Assembly (NCBI GenBank): GCA_002345475.1
Contig: DDWC01000148.1
Location: 1-22,221 of the forward strand
Length of the DNA stretch: 22,221 bases
Reading direction: 5' to 3'
Source of the DNA: Firmicutes bacterium UBA2296
Lineage (GTDB): Bacteria; Bacillota; UBA994
This document shows, piece after piece, positions 7,304-15,207 of the stretch; position 1 is the stretch's first letter; every line of letters starts with the position of its first letter. Below the pieces are notes generated by a model. It was not told the origin of the DNA and made no database searches. It saw nothing but the letters and a program-made list of their open reading frames with translations. A program made the translations under genes and the position numbers.

Positions 7304-9511
7304 TTACAAGATCACCCTCACCAGATCGCGGTCAATCAGGGTCATGCAACGGGTGAGTTTGTCGAAGAGGCGGGGCACGTCCCGCACGGCATGGCGCATC
7401 TGGCGCAAAAGGTCGATTTCCCGGCGCAACATGCTGACCACGTCTCCCTCGTCGAGGTTGCAGTGATCAAGAACATCCTTGAGGCTGTCGCCCCTTGCCC
7501 AGCGGTAACCGATGGGGGCCACATAGCCGGAATAGGTGACTTCACCCGCCAGCGAGGCATTGCTCGCCAGATGATTGATGTAGGAAACCCAGCGGTTGAG
7601 CTTTAGATCGTCACAGGGCAAGACCACATCGAACTTGCGCCAGGGGTAGTCGATACCAAGGAAGAGAGCCACCAGCTCTTCTTCCGGCAAATCCTCCAGG
7701 ACACCGGCGAAGATAAGTTCTGTCACCAGTATCTCCTGTATATATAGCTGGGCGCCTACTTCTCCCCGGGCGAGAAGCTCTTCGCCCTCGACATAACTGA
7801 ACTTCTCCAGCACTTTGAGTTTGCGCTGATATTCCTCGAAGAACCTGTCGTAGGAAGGAACCTGTTTGAGCAAAGTGCGGGCTTCGGCCGCCTCGGCCAG
7901 AGCCGCGTTGTATTGCTTCTTGAGTTTGGCGCAGTTGTTGCGCTTTACGTAAGGGCAATCCTTGACCACCGCCTGACTCAACTCGTCCCGCAGCAGATCG
8001 CGCTTGGTCTTGACACCCTGATTGCGCCCGCCGGAACGGCGTACAAGTCCTTCGTAGGTTTTGAGACGTCGCTTGCGCTGCTGGTAAGTTACCGGGCAGA
8101 CAACCTCGTTGATATCGCCGCACACCTGGGCTTCCAGCTGGTCCAGACGTTGCTGTTTGCTCTCGTACAGCTTACGTGCCTTGGCTCCGTCGCGGGCGCT
8201 CAAATAACCGGCAAAGCTCTTCTTCAGGATGAGCTCGATATTGCCGGTGGGGTACTTCAGCAGGTTGAGGACTGAATTGTAGGTCAGGCGAAACTGGCTG
8301 TTGAGTTTTTCGATAGGACGATCGCAGTAATTTTCCACAAAGTTGTTCTGCCCGCTGAGCAAGGTGAAAACATAGCCGGCCTCATCCATGCCCCGGCGTC
8401 CGGCGCGACCGCTCATCTGGAAGTATTCCTGGGCTTTCAGTGGGCGGACGCTGCGGCCGTCGTACTTGCGCTGTCCGTCGAAGCACACGGTGCGCACCGG
8501 GTAATTTATGCCGACGGAAAAGGTTTCCGTGCAGTACAAAAGCTTGATAAGACGGGCGGCGAAGAGATCTTCGACCATATCCTTGAGCACTGGCAACAGC
8601 CCCGCGTGATGATAAGCCACACCCTTGCGCAGCACGCCTCGCAGCAGGCGGAAATCGCCGCTGTTTTGCAGGCCTGGTACGGCAGAGTACCGGGCCAGGA
8701 CGTCTTCTATCTCCTGCAGTTCGGCGCGGCTTATAAGGTTAAAGGCCTGGCTGGCTTCCCGGGCCTTCTCGGAGCATTGGCGGCGGCTGAAAACGAAGAA
8801 CAGCGCCGGCAAATGATAGCCCTTGATGTTTTCTATGAGGTCGAGGTGCCCCACCCGGCTGACTCCGGCAAAGGAGGGCTGCCCCCCTGCTCTGCATTCT
8901 GTTACAAAGGTCTTGCCGCTTTCGTCTCCGTGAAAGAAATAGTGGCTGAGGGGAACATTGCGCTGTTCCTCTACCACAACGGCGAATTCTTCCTCGCGAA
9001 CCTCGGAGAGCCATCCTACCAGATCGAAGAGATTGCCTATGGTGGCAGAAAGACCGAGGATGCGGATGTGCGGCGGCGCGAAAATAATACTCTCTTCCCA
9101 GGCCACGCCGCGTTCACTGTCGATGTAATGAATTTCGTCGAATATGCAGTGAGATATTTCGCTGAGGAAGGGCTCCTGAGCCAGAACCATGTTACGGAAT
9201 ATCTCGGTGGTCATGATGAGAACGTCGCCTCTGGGGTTGATGCTGACGTCACCGGTCACTACACCTACATGTTCTTCGCCGAAACGTGCCTTGAACTCTT
9301 TGTACTTCTGGTTACTGAGAGCCTTGATGGGCGCTGTATATATTACCTTTTGCCCCCTGGCCCGAGCGTACTCCACCAGGTAATCCGCCACCAGGGTTTT
9401 GCCTACTCCGGTGGGAGCACTGACGATCACCGAACGATTGTTTTCGATATGGGAAATGGCCTCCCGCTGAAATGGGTCCAGCGAAAAGCCCTGATAGCTG
9501 TCTATGGTCAT
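7304..9511 (-). CDS. Ski2/Mtr4-like superfamily 2 RNA helicase
   Basis: ATP-dependent RNA helicase of 735 residues, cytoplasmic. Helicase motifs in order: motif I APTGVGKT at 32-39; motif Ia PIKALSNQK at about 61-69; motif II DEIH at 125-128; motif III SAT at 155-157; motif IV region FFVFSRRQC at about 238-246; motif V VGINYPVRTVCFDG; motif VI QMSGRAGRRGMD at 365-376. This is the pattern of the Ski2/Mtr4/HelY group rather than DEAD-box proteins. The C-terminal half is helical, has a cysteine-containing middle stretch, and probably corresponds to a reduced DSHCT-like region. The start ATG at 9511 lies 1 nt after the Nudix stop, with GAGGA inside the end of that gene, so the three genes form one operon. 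Related enzymes remodel or present structured RNA for degradation; the substrate here is unknown. Confidence 0.93.
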   Translation of the reverse strand: MTIDSYQGFSLDPFQREAISHIENNRSVIVSAPTGVGKTLVADYLVEYARARGQKVIYTAPIKALSNQKYKEFKARFGEEHVGVVTGDVSINPRGDVLIMTTEIFRNMVLAQEPFLSEISHCIFDEIHYIDSERGVAWEESIIFAPPHIRILGLSATIGNLFDLVGWLSEVREEEFAVVVEEQRNVPLSHYFFHGDESGKTFVTECRAGGQPSFAGVSRVGHLDLIENIKGYHLPALFFVFSRRQCSEKAREASQAFNLISRAELQEIEDVLARYSAVPGLQNSGDFRLLRGVLRKGVAYHHAGLLPVLKDMVEDLFAARLIKLLYCTETFSVGINYPVRTVCFDGQRKYDGRSVRPLKAQEYFQMSGRAGRRGMDEAGYVFTLLSGQNNFVENYCDRPIEKLNSQFRLTYNSVLNLLKYPTGNIELILKKSFAGYLSARDGAKARKLYESKQQRLDQLEAQVCGDINEVVCPVTYQQRKRRLKTYEGLVRRSGGRNQGVKTKRDLLRDELSQAVVKDCPYVKRNNCAKLKKQYNAALAEAAEARTLLKQVPSYDRFFEEYQRKLKVLEKFSYVEGEELLARGEVGAQLYIQEILVTELIFAGVLEDLPEEELVALFLGIDYPWRKFDVVLPCDDLKLNRWVSYINHLASNASLAGEVTYSGYVAPIGYRWARGDSLKDVLDHCNLDEGDVVSMLRREIDLLRQMRHAVRDVPRLFDKLTRCMTLIDRDLVRVIL

Positions 9512-9512
9512 A

Positions 9513-10106
9513 TTAGTCCTCGCTTTCCCGCGGCAAGAGCCCTTCCTCGAGCAAATAGTCCAGCGTTATTACAGACCAATTCTCCAGACGGTGGCGGTTT
9601 GCCTGCAGGAAAGACGAACTTTGGAAAAGACCGACCATTTTGTCACTCTCGCGCACAGACACAGGACCGCTCACTTCCACAGTGTAGAGGCACCCGAGAT
9701 GGTCGCGGCTGACGGCGCTGCTGTGGTCGTTTATAAAGCCGCGAAATACCAGAGGCGCCAAGGTAGCCTGGTCGAGAAGAAGTTCTTCGTGCAATTCGCG
9801 TCGCGCGCCGGCGGCAATATCAGCCTCGTTGAGGTGCCCACCAATGCCGACGGAGAGCCGGCCGTGCAACCTGGCCTCACTCTGTGTGCTCAACCGCTCC
9901 ACAGCAAAGGCTCGGCCATTCTGGAGTAGCACCACATAGGGGATGATCTGGCGCCAGGCAGGATTGCCCTCTGCCTCGCCCCGTCTGATAAATTGCGCTG
10001 ACTCCAGGAGCGCGGTGAAAGAGTCTACTGCTGAAGGGACGAAACCCTCCTGATCAAGGGAAAGCGGCAGTTCTGTCTGTTTCAACACCAATATCTGTTC
10101 GTCCAC
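9513..10106 (-). CDS. Nudix-superfamily hydrolase
   Basis: 197-residue cytoplasmic protein with a Nudix-like core. GGHLNEAD at about 89-96 leads into ARRELHEEL at 101-109, giving the R-E-x-x-E-E catalytic segment (R103, E104, E107, E108). Spacing between the glycine pair and the R-E is one or two residues off the textbook Nudix box, as in some divergent MutT-like phosphoesterases. Upstream strands (WRQIIPYVVLL and RAFAVER) fit the fold. The GTG start at 10106 follows the methyltransferase stop by 1 nt; AGGACGG lies just upstream. The substrate (a nucleoside diphosphate derivative, possibly an RNA end) cannot be told from sequence; the neighbours suggest an RNA link. Confidence 0.8.
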   Translation of the reverse strand: MDEQILVLKQTELPLSLDQEGFVPSAVDSFTALLESAQFIRRGEAEGNPAWRQIIPYVVLLQNGRAFAVERLSTQSEARLHGRLSVGIGGHLNEADIAAGARRELHEELLLDQATLAPLVFRGFINDHSSAVSRDHLGCLYTVEVSGPVSVRESDKMVGLFQSSSFLQANRHRLENWSVITLDYLLEEGLLPRESED

Positions 10107-10107
10107 G

Positions 10108-11115
10108 CTACCCGTCCTTTCGTGTCAAATAGAGCGTCGCTTCTTCGCGGTTGTGCCATAGCTGACGTGCCTTTACCAGGGTGTAACTTTCGCCGAGGAT
10201 GTGGCTGGCAGCCCTGATGGTCTTCAGCGGGCTAGCCCCCATAAACTTGACCGTCATGATGAGAATGCCTCCGGGCACGAGAGCCGGAGCCAGCCGGGCG
10301 AGAAACCGGGCGGTGCGCAAGGCGTCCCAGCTGATGTCGCAGGTGATGATATCGAAAGCACCGGGGCGAAAATCCAGCCCGAAGGCGTTGTCGCGATAGA
10401 TGACAACCTGGGGATGGTTGCGCAGCGAATCGTCCATCTCGGCGGTGTCCACGGCTGTGACTGAAAAGCCACGGGAAAGCAGGTGGCGGGTAAAGCCGCC
10501 AGGGGCCGCACCGAGATCCAGGGCCAGACGCAGACCTCCCAGGTCTATGCGGAAGACCTCGATGGCCTCTTCCAGTTTGTGGCCGGCACGGCTGAGCATG
10601 CCGCCGCTCTGGCTGTAGTGTACGGCTCCCCCGCTCCAGTCGGTGAGGTTATCGGCGGGAGTGGAGAACCCGGCGTAGACACCGTCATCTGTAAAGACAA
10701 GGCTTACAATATGGCTGGGATGTTTGATGGTTGGGACGTGACCCATTGATCTGATAATGTCGTCCATAGCCGTCTTTACAGCCCTGGTCTCCACGGGAAG
10801 CCCGGAAATTACCCGGCTTTGCACTGCAACGGAGGTTTGGGGCGCGAGATTGGCCAGGACACTGGCCACAAAGTCGGAGCACTGAGTCACTGGGTCCTGG
10901 GTCAGCTCGGCCTTGTACTGCACGGGGAACATGTGGCGCAAAAAAACCGGCGTCTCGTGCAAAAGCAGCCGCTGTACCGCAGGGTCGGCCACGGGCAGGA
11001 AAGCCACGCCTGGCCACAGTGTCTGCAGGCTACGTGTAGGCAAACCAAGCTCGGTCAGTTCCTGATCGAGACAGTAGTCGAACTTGGGATCAAAGGAGAG
11101 GATGAGTCCGATCAT
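10108..11115 (-). CDS. FtsJ/RlmM-like S-adenosylmethionine-dependent RNA 2'-O-methyltransferase
   Basis: 335-residue Rossmann methyltransferase with an N-terminal extension of about 160 residues that may be a THUMP-like RNA-binding part. Motif I is DLGAAPGGF at 200-208. A 2'-O-methyltransferase K-D-K-E tetrad can be assigned as K180 (in SRAGHK), D260 (in ITCDIS), K290 (in TVKFMG) and E325 (in REEATLYL). The arrangement resembles RlmM, which methylates 23S rRNA, but the target here is inference. The ATG at 11115 has AAGGAGG 7 nt upstream; the open frame extends to 11178, but the extra codons translate repeat DNA and lack a ribosome site. It is the first gene of the operon with the Nudix and helicase genes, directly downstream of repeat island 3. 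Confidence 0.87.
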   Translation of the reverse strand: MIGLILSFDPKFDYCLDQELTELGLPTRSLQTLWPGVAFLPVADPAVQRLLLHETPVFLRHMFPVQYKAELTQDPVTQCSDFVASVLANLAPQTSVAVQSRVISGLPVETRAVKTAMDDIIRSMGHVPTIKHPSHIVSLVFTDDGVYAGFSTPADNLTDWSGGAVHYSQSGGMLSRAGHKLEEAIEVFRIDLGGLRLALDLGAAPGGFTRHLLSRGFSVTAVDTAEMDDSLRNHPQVVIYRDNAFGLDFRPGAFDIITCDISWDALRTARFLARLAPALVPGGILIMTVKFMGASPLKTIRAASHILGESYTLVKARQLWHNREEATLYLTRKDG

Positions 11116-11299
11116 TGCATTACCTCCTTGGGGAATGTGGGGACGAGGGAACTGGCGCTTGGCGGAGTTGGGCGGCAATCAGCACAGAGCAGCCAGATGG
11201 GATCGTACCTGGCGCCTGATTCCTAGTTCCTGGAATTACAACGGGGAAGAACCGTTGGATAGACAAACTGTTTTTGACCAATTGCGGGGCGAGTGTATT

Positions 11300-11323
11300 G
11301 TAGGGGCACAGCATGCTGTGCCC
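11300..11323 (-). repeat. GCATGC palindromic element
   Basis: GTAG plus the perfect 20-bp palindrome at 11304-11323, minus orientation. At least 34 bp here, including flanks ATT and ACGTTCT, are identical to the copy at 20930-20953, which sits about 9.6 kb away. Confidence 0.9.
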
Positions 11324-11445
11324 ACGTTCTACTCACCATCATTGAACACCCGCGTGAACATCTCCAAAAGGGATGGTTCTTTTTGGTCCTCTTCATCAAG
11401 CGCGAACCATAAGCCATTAGCGGGTTCTTGGACCCGTGGGCACAG

Positions 11446-11634
11446 CTGGGTAAACAAAAACTCAAAAGCAAAAAACAATCAGGACCTGTGGGCACAGCAT
11501 GCTGTGCCCCTACGTTAGGGGGCGTTTGGCGGTTGAGCAAACAGAATACAAAACTGGGCAAACAAAAACTCAAAAGCAAAAAACAATCAGGACCTGTGGG
11601 CACAGCATGCTGTGCCCCTACGTTAGGGGGCGTT
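11446..11634 (+). repeat. Tandem direct duplication carrying two GCATGC palindromes
   Basis: An 81-bp block at 11446-11526 recurs at 11554-11634 with one mismatch (T11451/C11559), offset 108 bp. Each block ends with a plus-oriented palindrome (11490-11513, 11598-11621) and CTACGTTAGGGGGCGTT. The near-identity points to a recent duplication. Confidence 0.9.
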
Positions 11635-11739
11635 GGAGGCTGGTGGCTGGCAACTCGAGGCTGAAAATCAGCGTCCTAACAGAAAAATCAGCGTTCTAAT
11701 CAGGATGTCGCACCTCTCAACTGCGCCCTTTTTGCAAAC

Positions 11740-11763
11740 AAGGGTGGGCCGAAGCCCACCCTT
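11740..11763 (-). terminator. Terminator hairpin after secF
   Basis: Stem AAGGGTGGGC/GCCCACCCTT (11740-11749 with 11754-11763, 10 bp) with a CGAA loop on the plus strand (TTCG on the transcript side). It begins 3 nt beyond the secF stop and is followed on the minus strand by GTTTGC. The T-tract is short, but the place and stem support a terminator. Confidence 0.7.
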
Positions 11764-11766
11764 GCT

Positions 11767-12864
11767 TTATGCCTTTTTGAGTTTACGCGCGATGTCGGAC
11801 TCTTTCCAGTCGACCCAAATGGAGCTGGCCACGAAAATACTGGAATAGGTTCCTGCCAGGATGCCGACTACCAGGGCGATGGCCAGAGGCCGCAGGGTTA
11901 CGCCGCCCAGGAAGAGTACGGCACCGATAGCCAGAAGCGTGGTGGCTGAGGTATTGATAGACCGCCTTAGAGTTTCCAGGATGCTGCGGTTAACCAGACC
12001 TTCGAAGTCGGACTGGCGCTTGGAGCCGCGCAGATTCTCCCGGATACGGTCGAACACCACAATGGTGTCGTTTATGGAGTAGCCGACAATGGTGAGTATG
12101 GCAGCCACGAACTCGCTGTTGACCTCGATGCGGAAGATAGCAAAGAAGGCGAGAACGATGATCACGTCGTGCAGCAAGGCCAGAACGGCAGCAACCGCAA
12201 ACCTATACTCGAACCGAATGGCGATGTAGATAAGCATACCCAGTGAAGCCAGAGCCAGAGCCATGATGGCCTGACGCACCAGTTCACTACTGAAAGTGGC
12301 GTCGACGCTGACGGGGATGGTGGCTTCCGCCGCGGGCCAGATGGCGCGTATGGCGGCCATAACCTGGGGGAAGGTTTCGTCGTCAAAGTCGGTGGTGCGC
12401 ACTTCTACAGAAGAGGTGTTCGTCAGATCACGAATCTGCATGGTGTCGTAGAACTCGTCCAGGACGTCGCGAACGGCTCCAGAGGTTACGTCGAGCACCT
12501 GAGGTGCACCAAAGCGGGCCTCGGGCCACTTGGCCTGCACGGCGGTGAGTGCGGCGGCCATGTCTTTGCTACCGCCCACGTGAACGGTGATAGTTTCCAT
12601 GTCTGTCCCTGTAGCTCCAAAGACCAGGCGTTCAAAGTGCGGCGACAGGGCTGGGCGCAGATCGGCAACGGTGAACTCGCCGCCGAGGTTTATCTCGAAA
12701 GACACACTGTCCAGGTCGAGCTCCAAAATAGTGCCACTGCGGAAATCTATGCCCAGGTTGAGGCCGCGGAAAAGGAGAAGGCTCAGACCGAGGAGTATGA
12801 TGACCGAAGAGATGATGTAGAGCTTCTTGCGGTGACCGATAATGTTGAAATCGAACTTCTTCAT
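11767..12864 (-). CDS. secF: Protein translocase subunit SecF
   Basis: Inner-membrane subunit that, with SecD, uses the ion gradient to assist late steps of Sec-dependent export. 365 residues, six expected membrane spans. The first hydrophobic segment is at about 15-33, followed by the family GLNLGIDFRSGTILEL motif, then a periplasmic domain to about residue 180. The C-terminal membrane block contains the SINDTIVVFDRIREN motif. The start is the ATG at 12864, with GGAGG 8 nt upstream; an in-frame GTG at 12873 lies against that ribosome site and is unlikely. It starts 12 nt after the secD stop and is followed by a hairpin terminator. Confidence 0.96.
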   Translation of the reverse strand: MKKFDFNIIGHRKKLYIISSVIILLGLSLLLFRGLNLGIDFRSGTILELDLDSVSFEINLGGEFTVADLRPALSPHFERLVFGATGTDMETITVHVGGSKDMAAALTAVQAKWPEARFGAPQVLDVTSGAVRDVLDEFYDTMQIRDLTNTSSVEVRTTDFDDETFPQVMAAIRAIWPAAEATIPVSVDATFSSELVRQAIMALALASLGMLIYIAIRFEYRFAVAAVLALLHDVIIVLAFFAIFRIEVNSEFVAAILTIVGYSINDTIVVFDRIRENLRGSKRQSDFEGLVNRSILETLRRSINTSATTLLAIGAVLFLGGVTLRPLAIALVVGILAGTYSSIFVASSIWVDWKESDIARKLKKA

Positions 12865-12876
12865 TTTCGGCACCTC

Positions 12877-14085
12877 CTATATGCCGCCAAGAGCCTTGTC
12901 GCTCTTGACCAGCTTCGTATTTACCAGAAGGAACATCAGCATGCGGGTGATGAAGATGGCCGAAAGCATACTGACCAGAATACTTATGCTGAGGGTGACG
13001 GCAAAGCCGCGCACAGGTCCGGTGCCGAAGTAGTAGAGAACACCGGCGCCGATGAGGGTGGTGACGTTGGCGTCAAGTACTGTCCAGATGGCGCGTCGAA
13101 ACCCGGCGGCTATGGAAACCCGCAGGCTTTTACCTCCGCGCATCTCTTCCTTGATGCGCTCAAAAACGATGACGTTGGCGTCAACGGCCATGCCGACACC
13201 TAGAATGATACCGGCAACGCCGGGCAGAGTGAGCGTGGCATTAATACCAGCCAACGTCCACAGCACGATGATGACATAGGCGCTGAGTGCCAGTGTGGCG
13301 GCAAAGCCAAAGCCGCGATAGAAGAACAGCATGAAGAGCACTACCAGGGCTATGCCGATATAGGCGGCATTGATCGTCTGCAGCAGAGAGCTCATACCCA
13401 ATGACGGTCCGACAGCGCGGAAGTCCCGCACCTCGAGCGCCACCGGCAGAGCGCCGGAACGCAACATAATGGCCAGGTTGCGGGCTTCCTGCAGAGAGCC
13501 CATGTTGGATATCATGGCTTCGGCGCCCACGGCCATCTGTATCTGCGGCATGGAGATGACTTCGTCATCCAGGGTGATGAAGAGATAACCGCCCACGTTG
13601 TCGCCTGTGTACTGGCGCATAATCTCGCCTGCGGCCGAGTCAAAGGTAATGGATACATAGGGTTCGTTGCGGTCGGTCAGGCGCTCGCGGGCGTCCAGGA
13701 GATTGTCCCCATACACCAGGACGTTGAACTCGCCATCGCGAAAAGCTAGACGGGCGGTGCGCCCCAGGATGCTCATGGCTTGTTCCTGGTCGTCGTAATC
13801 CGGCAGGGACACGCGGATGCGCGTGGCGCCCTCGCGGACAACCTCGGCCTCGGCAACGCCCAGGCCATTGACGCGCTGGGTGATAATGGCCACGGCGCGG
13901 GACATGGCGTCGTCATTTATGACGGGATTATCCGGGGTAGGCACTGCCTCCAGCAGCACGGTAACACCGCCGCGGATGTCCAGCCCCAGGCTGATAGATT
14001 CTGACAGTGGTCCCATGGAGTAATAGCCGGCGCCCGCCAGTAAGGCGACGACCAGGATTAACAGTCCTAGATATTTAAAATTCAA
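12877..14085 (-). CDS. secD: Protein translocase subunit SecD
   Basis: Partner of SecF in the SecDF complex. 402 residues, which is short compared with E. coli SecD but usual for Clostridia, where the P1 periplasmic domain is reduced. One N-terminal span, then GLDIRGGVTVLLEA (about 34-47), the P1 region with RTARLAFR and LRSGALPVALE, and five more C-terminal spans containing GMAVDANVIVFERIKEE. The TTG at 14085 is the only start fitting the family N-terminus and has GGAGG 8 nt upstream. A consensus sigma-A promoter lies 44 nt further upstream. It forms an operon with secF. Confidence 0.96.
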   Translation of the reverse strand: MNFKYLGLLILVVALLAGAGYYSMGPLSESISLGLDIRGGVTVLLEAVPTPDNPVINDDAMSRAVAIITQRVNGLGVAEAEVVREGATRIRVSLPDYDDQEQAMSILGRTARLAFRDGEFNVLVYGDNLLDARERLTDRNEPYVSITFDSAAGEIMRQYTGDNVGGYLFITLDDEVISMPQIQMAVGAEAMISNMGSLQEARNLAIMLRSGALPVALEVRDFRAVGPSLGMSSLLQTINAAYIGIALVVLFMLFFYRGFGFAATLALSAYVIIVLWTLAGINATLTLPGVAGIILGVGMAVDANVIVFERIKEEMRGGKSLRVSIAAGFRRAIWTVLDANVTTLIGAGVLYYFGTGPVRGFAVTLSISILVSMLSAIFITRMLMFLLVNTKLVKSDKALGGI

Positions 14086-14128
14086 CTAGGCTCCCTCCTT
14101 GCGTTTCTCTCTAAGCCCTCACCGAACC

Positions 14129-14157
14129 ATTATAGCCCCCGTGTGTTGGCCGGTCAA
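14129..14157 (-). promoter_or_regulatory. Sigma-A promoter of secDF
   Basis: On the minus strand TTGACC (14157-14152), a 17-bp spacer, then TATAAT (14134-14129). Eleven of twelve bases match consensus with ideal spacing. It starts 12 nt after the HD gene stop, so secDF has its own start site although the gap to the upstream gene is only 83 bp. Confidence 0.88.
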
Positions 14158-14168
14158 CGGTACAGCGA

Positions 14169-14834
14169 CTAGAGCAGCTTGCTGTCGTTAATATAGATGG
14201 CAAACTGGCAGTTCAGATAGGCCGCGGCACGTCGACACATGAGCATTCGGATCATAAAGATCTCGAAGTAGTCCATGACGGAGGAAATGCCTGTGTCGAT
14301 GGTGAGCCGCAAAGTTATCTTGCGCTGGTCGGCGTCTATTTCCAACGCGGATTTTTCCACGGCGTAGTTCACGCGGTCGTGGATGTCAAAGGCAGCCTTG
14401 TCCTTGTTACGCACCCGGGAGCGATGCACATCGCTCTTGTCGGCAATAATCATGGCGGCAGCCACAGCATTAACCGGGTGGCCGTATTCTTCTTCGTGAT
14501 TTCCTATGGCCGAAACGACCAGGGCCACTTCCTGAAAGGGCATCCCCATAGCCTCCAGAGAGCCCATGGTAATAATGGCCGCGGTCTGGCCATGGTCATA
14601 GCGACTAACTACATTGCCTACGTCGTGAAAATACCCGGCGATGGCTGCCAGCTCGGCTTCGCGCTCCGAATAACCCAGGGTGCGCAGGATGCGCTCGGCC
14701 ACTTCAGCGCATAGCTTGGCATGGCGTTTGCCATGCTCGGTGTAGCCCATGGTATCGAGATGAGCGTTGCCTGCCTTGAGGTAAACCTGCATACGTTCGT
14801 TCTGCAGGAGATCGTTGAGGGTAATATGGTTCAT
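14169..14834 (-). CDS. HD-domain phosphohydrolase
   Basis: 221-residue cytoplasmic protein with an HD metal-dependent phosphohydrolase domain. Candidate ligands are H34 and H38 (TEHGKRH), H70-D71 (GYFHDVGN), H113 (GNHEEE) and the ADKSDVHRSR segment at 131-140. The C-terminal third (about 160-221) is not part of the core fold. The start ATG is 4 nt after the stop of the P-loop NTPase gene, with AAGGAG 7 nt upstream, so it is in the same transcript. An HD protein upstream of secD recurs in Clostridia (general knowledge). The substrate is not known; family members hydrolyse nucleotides or cyclic nucleotides. Confidence 0.87.
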   Translation of the reverse strand: MNHITLNDLLQNERMQVYLKAGNAHLDTMGYTEHGKRHAKLCAEVAERILRTLGYSEREAELAAIAGYFHDVGNVVSRYDHGQTAAIITMGSLEAMGMPFQEVALVVSAIGNHEEEYGHPVNAVAAAMIIADKSDVHRSRVRNKDKAAFDIHDRVNYAVEKSALEIDADQRKITLRLTIDTGISSVMDYFEIFMIRMLMCRRAAAYLNCQFAIYINDSKLL

Positions 14835-14838
14835 AAGT

Positions 14839-15207
14839 TCACTCCTTTGTCGTGCCGGCGGTAGCCATTAGCTCGGCAAGCACCAGTTTCACGACATCCT
14901 CTTTCTCGAGAGGGTCGGTATCTATGCGCATGTCAGCGTGCTCCCGGGCGTCGGTGAGAATTGCCCACTGTTCGTCCAGGCGCTCCTGCCCCCAGGGAAT
15001 CTTGCGCCGGCTACGTGCTACTTCCAAAGTGCAGCTCAGGTAGACCAGGAAATCGGGGTTGACGCGCCGCCAGAAGCGAGGCGACACCGAGTGTTCCTGG
15101 GGTATGTTCACTGCCTGATACCCCAGAGACTTGAGAGACTCCACCAGTGTGCTCTTGCCGGCGACACAATTACCAACGACACCAATGCGACGCGCATCCG
15201 TCAGCAC
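14839..15207 (-). CDS. Small P-loop NTPase / kinase-like protein
   Basis: 122-residue protein with a clear Walker A motif GNCVAGKST at about 12-20, immediately after a hydrophobic strand (IGVV). A second strand, PDFLVYLSC, is followed by an arginine-rich stretch (ARSRRKIPWGQERLDEQW) like the lid of small nucleotide or metabolite kinases. Total length is shorter than a typical kinase. The GTG start at 15207 overlaps the phosphatase stop by 7 nt and has only a weak ribosome site, so translation is probably coupled. The function is unknown; the location between a PP2C phosphatase and an HD hydrolase suggests signalling or nucleotide metabolism. Confidence 0.75.
   Translation of the reverse strand: MLTDARRIGVVGNCVAGKSTLVESLKSLGYQAVNIPQEHSVSPRFWRRVNPDFLVYLSCTLEVARSRRKIPWGQERLDEQWAILTDAREHADMRIDTDPLEKEDVVKLVLAELMATAGTTKE

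Larger units (their letters stand above)
11116..11766. repeat. Repeat island 3
   Basis: 650 bp between secF and the RNA operon, with no gene. It holds GCAATCA heptamers (11175-11195), CCTGGCG heptamers (11208-11235), palindromes at 11300-11323, 11490-11513 and 11598-11621, a CTCCAAAAGGGATGGTTCTT element (from 11362), a half palindrome GTGGGCACAGC (11437-11447), a 108-bp-period duplication (11446-11634), a CTGG heptamer run (11640-11667), two TCAGCG(T)TCCTA-like motifs, and a terminator hairpin next to secF. Confidence 0.85.

Noticed and set aside
8606..9712. 368-codon plus-strand open frame opposite the helicase and Nudix genes
   Set aside because: It is antisense to the helicase motifs, crosses two conserved genes, and its translation resembles no protein family that I recognise; a shadow frame in GC-rich DNA.
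11116..11178. N-terminal extension of the methyltransferase
   Set aside because: The codons translate repeat-island sequence; the internal ATG has AAGGAGG at the right distance.
12580..13203. 207-codon plus-strand open frame across secF and secD
   Set aside because: It spans two conserved genes on the other strand; low-complexity acidic translation.
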